Both the position numbers and the translations under genes were made by a program. A stretch of DNA of 64,000 nucleotides from Bradyrhizobium sediminis (GTDB lineage Bacteria > Pseudomonadota > Alphaproteobacteria > Rhizobiales > Xanthobacteraceae). Position 1 is the stretch's first letter. Each line of letters begins with the position of its first letter. Positions 62,189 through 64,000 of the stretch are shown here, piece after piece. Below the pieces are notes generated by a model that had not been told where the DNA came from, did not search any database, and was given only the letters and a program-made list of their open reading frames with translations. The DNA lies in contig NZ_CP076135.1 of assembly GCF_018736105.1 (NCBI RefSeq), forward strand, positions 4,834,001 through 4,898,000. The letters run 5' to 3'.

Positions 62189-62851
62189 TCAGCCCGCCTT
62201 GGCCTTTTCCCTTGCCTTGTCCCTGGCCCTGGCCGCCGGCTCGAGGCCGCCCTTGGCTTCGATGAAACCGATGATGCGGTCGAGGCCTTCGCGCTTTTTC
62301 AGGTTGGTCATGACGAAGGGTCGCGCGCCGCGCATCCGCTTCGCATCGGTGTCCATCTTCTCCAGCGAGGCGCCGACATGCGGGGCGAGGTCGATCTTGT
62401 TGATCACCAGCAGGTCGGAACGGGTGATGCCGGGCCCGCCCTTGGAAGGGATCTTGTCGCCGGCGGCGACGTCGATGACGTAGATGGTGAGATCGGCGAG
62501 CTCGGGCGAGAAGGTGGCGGCGAGATTGTCGCCGCCGGATTCGATCAGCACCAGGTCGAGATCGGGAAATTTGGCGCGCATGTCGGCGACCGCGGCCAGG
62601 TTCATCGAGGCGTCCTCGCGGATCGCGGTATGCGGGCAGCCGCCGGTCTCGACGCCGGCGATGCGGTCCGGCGTCAGCGACCCCGAGCGCACCAGGAATT
62701 CCGCATCCCATTTGGTGTAGATGTCGTTGGTGATGGCGGCGATGTCGTAGCGCTCGCGCATGGCTTTGCAGAGCAGGTCCATCAGCGCGGTCTTGCCGGA
62801 GCCGACCGGGCCGCCGATGCCGATGCGAAGCGGGCCGTGAGATTTCGACAT
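62189..62851 (-). CDS. ureG: Urease accessory GTPase UreG
   Basis: 220 residues. P-loop GPVGSGKT (14-21), the nickel-binding Cys72-Pro-His74 in [11 protein letters not shown], and [14 protein letters not shown]. It uses GTP to deliver nickel into urease with UreF, UreH and UreE. The C-terminus has a Lys/Ala/Arg tail. ATG 62,851 is the standard start; the longer frame runs into the upstream repeat. Confidence 0.96.
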   Translation of the reverse strand: MSKSHGPLRIGIGGPVGSGKTALMDLLCKAMRERYDIAAITNDIYTKWDAEFLVRSGSLTPDRIAGVETGGCPHTAIREDASMNLAAVADMRAKFPDLDLVLIESGGDNLAATFSPELADLTIYVIDVAAGDKIPSKGGPGITRSDLLVINKIDLAPHVGASLEKMDTDAKRMRGARPFVMTNLKKREGLDRIIGFIEAKGGLEPAARARDKAREKAKAG

Positions 62852-62871
62852 GTCAGTTGCTCTTTCCGTTC

Positions 62872-62898
62872 CGTCGTCCCTGCGAACGCGGGGACGAC
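62872..62898. repeat. REP-like palindrome
   Basis: CGTCGTCCCTGCG, aa, CGCGGGGACGAC; same family as 4731-4757. Lies between ureG and the next gene, which may weaken cotranscription. Confidence 0.7.
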
Positions 62899-62929
62899 AC
62901 ATTGATGGATACCTTCATCTGAATAGCCG

Positions 62930-63346
62930 TCACGGCGTCCAGCTCCAGCGGAAATTGTCTTCCCGGAAAGTTTTGGCGCGCTGCGGATCGGCCTTTTCGA
63001 GATCGCCAAGCGACTTGCCGCGGGCGTCGAAATAGGTGCGGTCGGCCCCGATCTCCAGCGTGCGCTTGCCGATCGCGCATTCGTAAGGCGCGGCGCGGCC
63101 GCCGCCGAGATATTTCCAGTGGTTGCCGTGGCGCGCGCCGCCGCAGACGACTTCGCCGGGCGCAAGATTGTTCTTGCCGAGCTCGGCCTGGATTTCCGCC
63201 ACCAGTTTCGGCGCGGTTGCGACCGCCTTCAAAACCTCGTCAAGGCCGAGACTGCCGCCCGCCAATGCCGGCGCGGCCGCGAGGGCGACCAACCCTGCCA
63301 GCCCCCAGACGACCCGCGTAACCCAATGCATGGCGGCAGCCCTCAT
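62930..63346 (-). CDS. Exported hypothetical protein of the urease cluster, 138 residues
   Basis: ATG 63,346 overlaps the ureF stop (ATGA), so it is coupled. A signal peptide ([26 protein letters not shown]) is followed by [59 protein letters not shown], with two Cys and a His pair that could bind metal or form a disulfide. The family is unknown to me, though it is seen between ureF and ureG in related genomes. A periplasmic nickel role is only a guess. Confidence 0.7.
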   Translation of the reverse strand: MRAAAMHWVTRVVWGLAGLVALAAAPALAGGSLGLDEVLKAVATAPKLVAEIQAELGKNNLAPGEVVCGGARHGNHWKYLGGGRAAPYECAIGKRTLEIGADRTYFDARGKSLGDLEKADPQRAKTFREDNFRWSWTP

Positions 63347-64000
63347 GACCGGAACAACCTCGTATACTGCGTTTCGTGCCGCATCGAGGCGAGATCGGCG
63401 CGGAAGGTCGCGCTGCCGAGATCGTCGAGCGCCGCGGCCGTCGCCCGTTTGGCGGTGGCGACGACGACCGGCTCGAGCTGCGCCAGCACGCGCTGGCTGT
63501 CGGTCTGCCCGAGCGGAATCAGCCGCGCGCCTGCGGAAATCCAGTTCGACGCCAGTGCGTGAAAGAACGCGTGCAAGGTGGGGGCTAGCGGCATCGCATG
63601 CGCTGCGCTGACGAGCCCGACCGCGACCGGATAGACGATCGCGCCGCCGCAGGCCGCGATCATCTGATCGAGCCCCTCGCAAGGCCAGGCCGCGCGCGCG
63701 ATGTCGATGAAGGCGCGGCCCTGCGCCGAGGTTTCGAGCTGGCGCTCGCGCGAGGGCACCAAGGCGGCGGCGAGTTCCGCGATGTCGCACAAGGCTGCAT
63801 CGTCGCCCGATGCGGCGGCGCGGTGGGCGTGGGCCAGCACCACGCCGTCGCAGAAGCCGCTGCCGTCCGCGAGCATCGAGGCGAGCCAGTCCCGCAACGA
63901 GGCGGCATCGGCGACATCGCCGGCTTCCACCGCCCATTCGATGCCGCTGGAATAGGAAAACGCGCCGACCGGAAAGGCCGGCGACAGCCAGGTCATCAGC
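63343..64000 (-). CDS. ureF: Urease accessory protein UreF, 5' end beyond the window
   Basis: About 218 residues are visible and the frame is open at the window edge; full-length UreF has about 10-20 more at the start. Typical text is [42 protein letters not shown] and [27 protein letters not shown]. UreF works with UreH and UreG as the complex that gates nickel insertion. It is followed by the 138-residue gene and ureG. Confidence 0.94.
   Translation of the reverse strand, partial: LMTWLSPAFPVGAFSYSSGIEWAVEAGDVADAASLRDWLASMLADGSGFCDGVVLAHAHRAAASGDDAALCDIAELAAALVPSRERQLETSAQGRAFIDIARAAWPCEGLDQMIAACGGAIVYPVAVGLVSAAHAMPLAPTLHAFFHALASNWISAGARLIPLGQTDSQRVLAQLEPVVVATAKRATAAALDDLGSATFRADLASMRHETQYTRLFRS

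Noticed and set aside
61839..62711. 290-residue minus-strand frame overlapping ureG
   Set aside because: It runs in another frame of ureG and gives Arg-rich nonsense; ureG is unambiguous.

Overview
The window looks like a chromosomal segment of a Bradyrhizobium or Rhodopseudomonas-like alphaproteobacterium (Nitrobacteraceae). The reasons are high GC, strong GC3 bias, an intact PhyR-NepR-EcfG general stress response locus, a urease cluster, CysNC-type sulfate activation, and several intergenic palindromic repeat families that I recognise from Bradyrhizobium genomes. No rRNA, tRNA or CRISPR array was found.

Layout. 0-9 kb: cell envelope and catabolic genes (end of a peptidoglycan-binding protein, DUF459 SGNH hydrolase, two divergent short-chain dehydrogenases, a TfdA-type dioxygenase, YqgE, a DsbD-N-like protein, a polysaccharide flippase). 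8.9-16.7 kb: a probable lanthipeptide locus. It has a LanM with a three-cysteine (CCG, ProcM-like) zinc site, an NHLP-type leader protein, an unannotated 64-residue peptide with a Ser/Thr/Cys-rich tail upstream of lanM, a divergent ABC exporter with a TPR protein, and an acyltransferase. 16.7-21.7 kb: a CobW GTPase, a Tat-exported metallo-hydrolase and an arylsulfatase, with an FNR/FixK-type box upstream. 22.1-24.7 kb: 3-hydroxybutyrate dehydrogenase, patatin phospholipase and a CAP-domain lipoprotein. 24.7-36.3 kb: an almost complete sulfate assimilation unit, namely the CysPTWA transporter and cysG-DUF2849-cysI-DUF934-cysH on the minus strand, with cysD-cysNC divergent. 36.4-38.6 kb: malate synthase G.

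38.6-43.8 kb holds small stress and envelope genes (CsbD, a 51-residue membrane protein, L,D-transpeptidase with DUF2865, an AI-2E-family permease, DUF883 with a holin-like protein). Several have GGAAC-N16/17-CGTT (or close variant) promoters of the EcfG type. The series ends in a probable GsrN-like small RNA at about 43,679-43,758: C-rich hairpin loop, terminator hairpin, EcfG-like promoter.

43,729-58,085 is a 14.3 kb integrated element bounded by a perfect 25-bp direct repeat that lies inside the terminator of that small RNA. It carries a P4-type tyrosine integrase, a small AlpA-like protein, a P4/D5-type primase-helicase next to an iteron-rich possible origin, and a major capsid protein (gpE type), but no terminase, portal or tail module. 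It also has cargo genes, including a DUF2971 protein, an XRE-ImmA regulator and a low-GC two-gene cassette of unknown function. I read it as a phage satellite or a reduced prophage. It separates the stress regulon genes and the small RNA from phyR.

58.2-61.8 kb: phyR, nepR, ecfG and a HisKA_2/HWE-type sensor kinase. 62.2-64.0 kb: urease accessory genes ureG, an exported protein and ureF, cut by the window edge.
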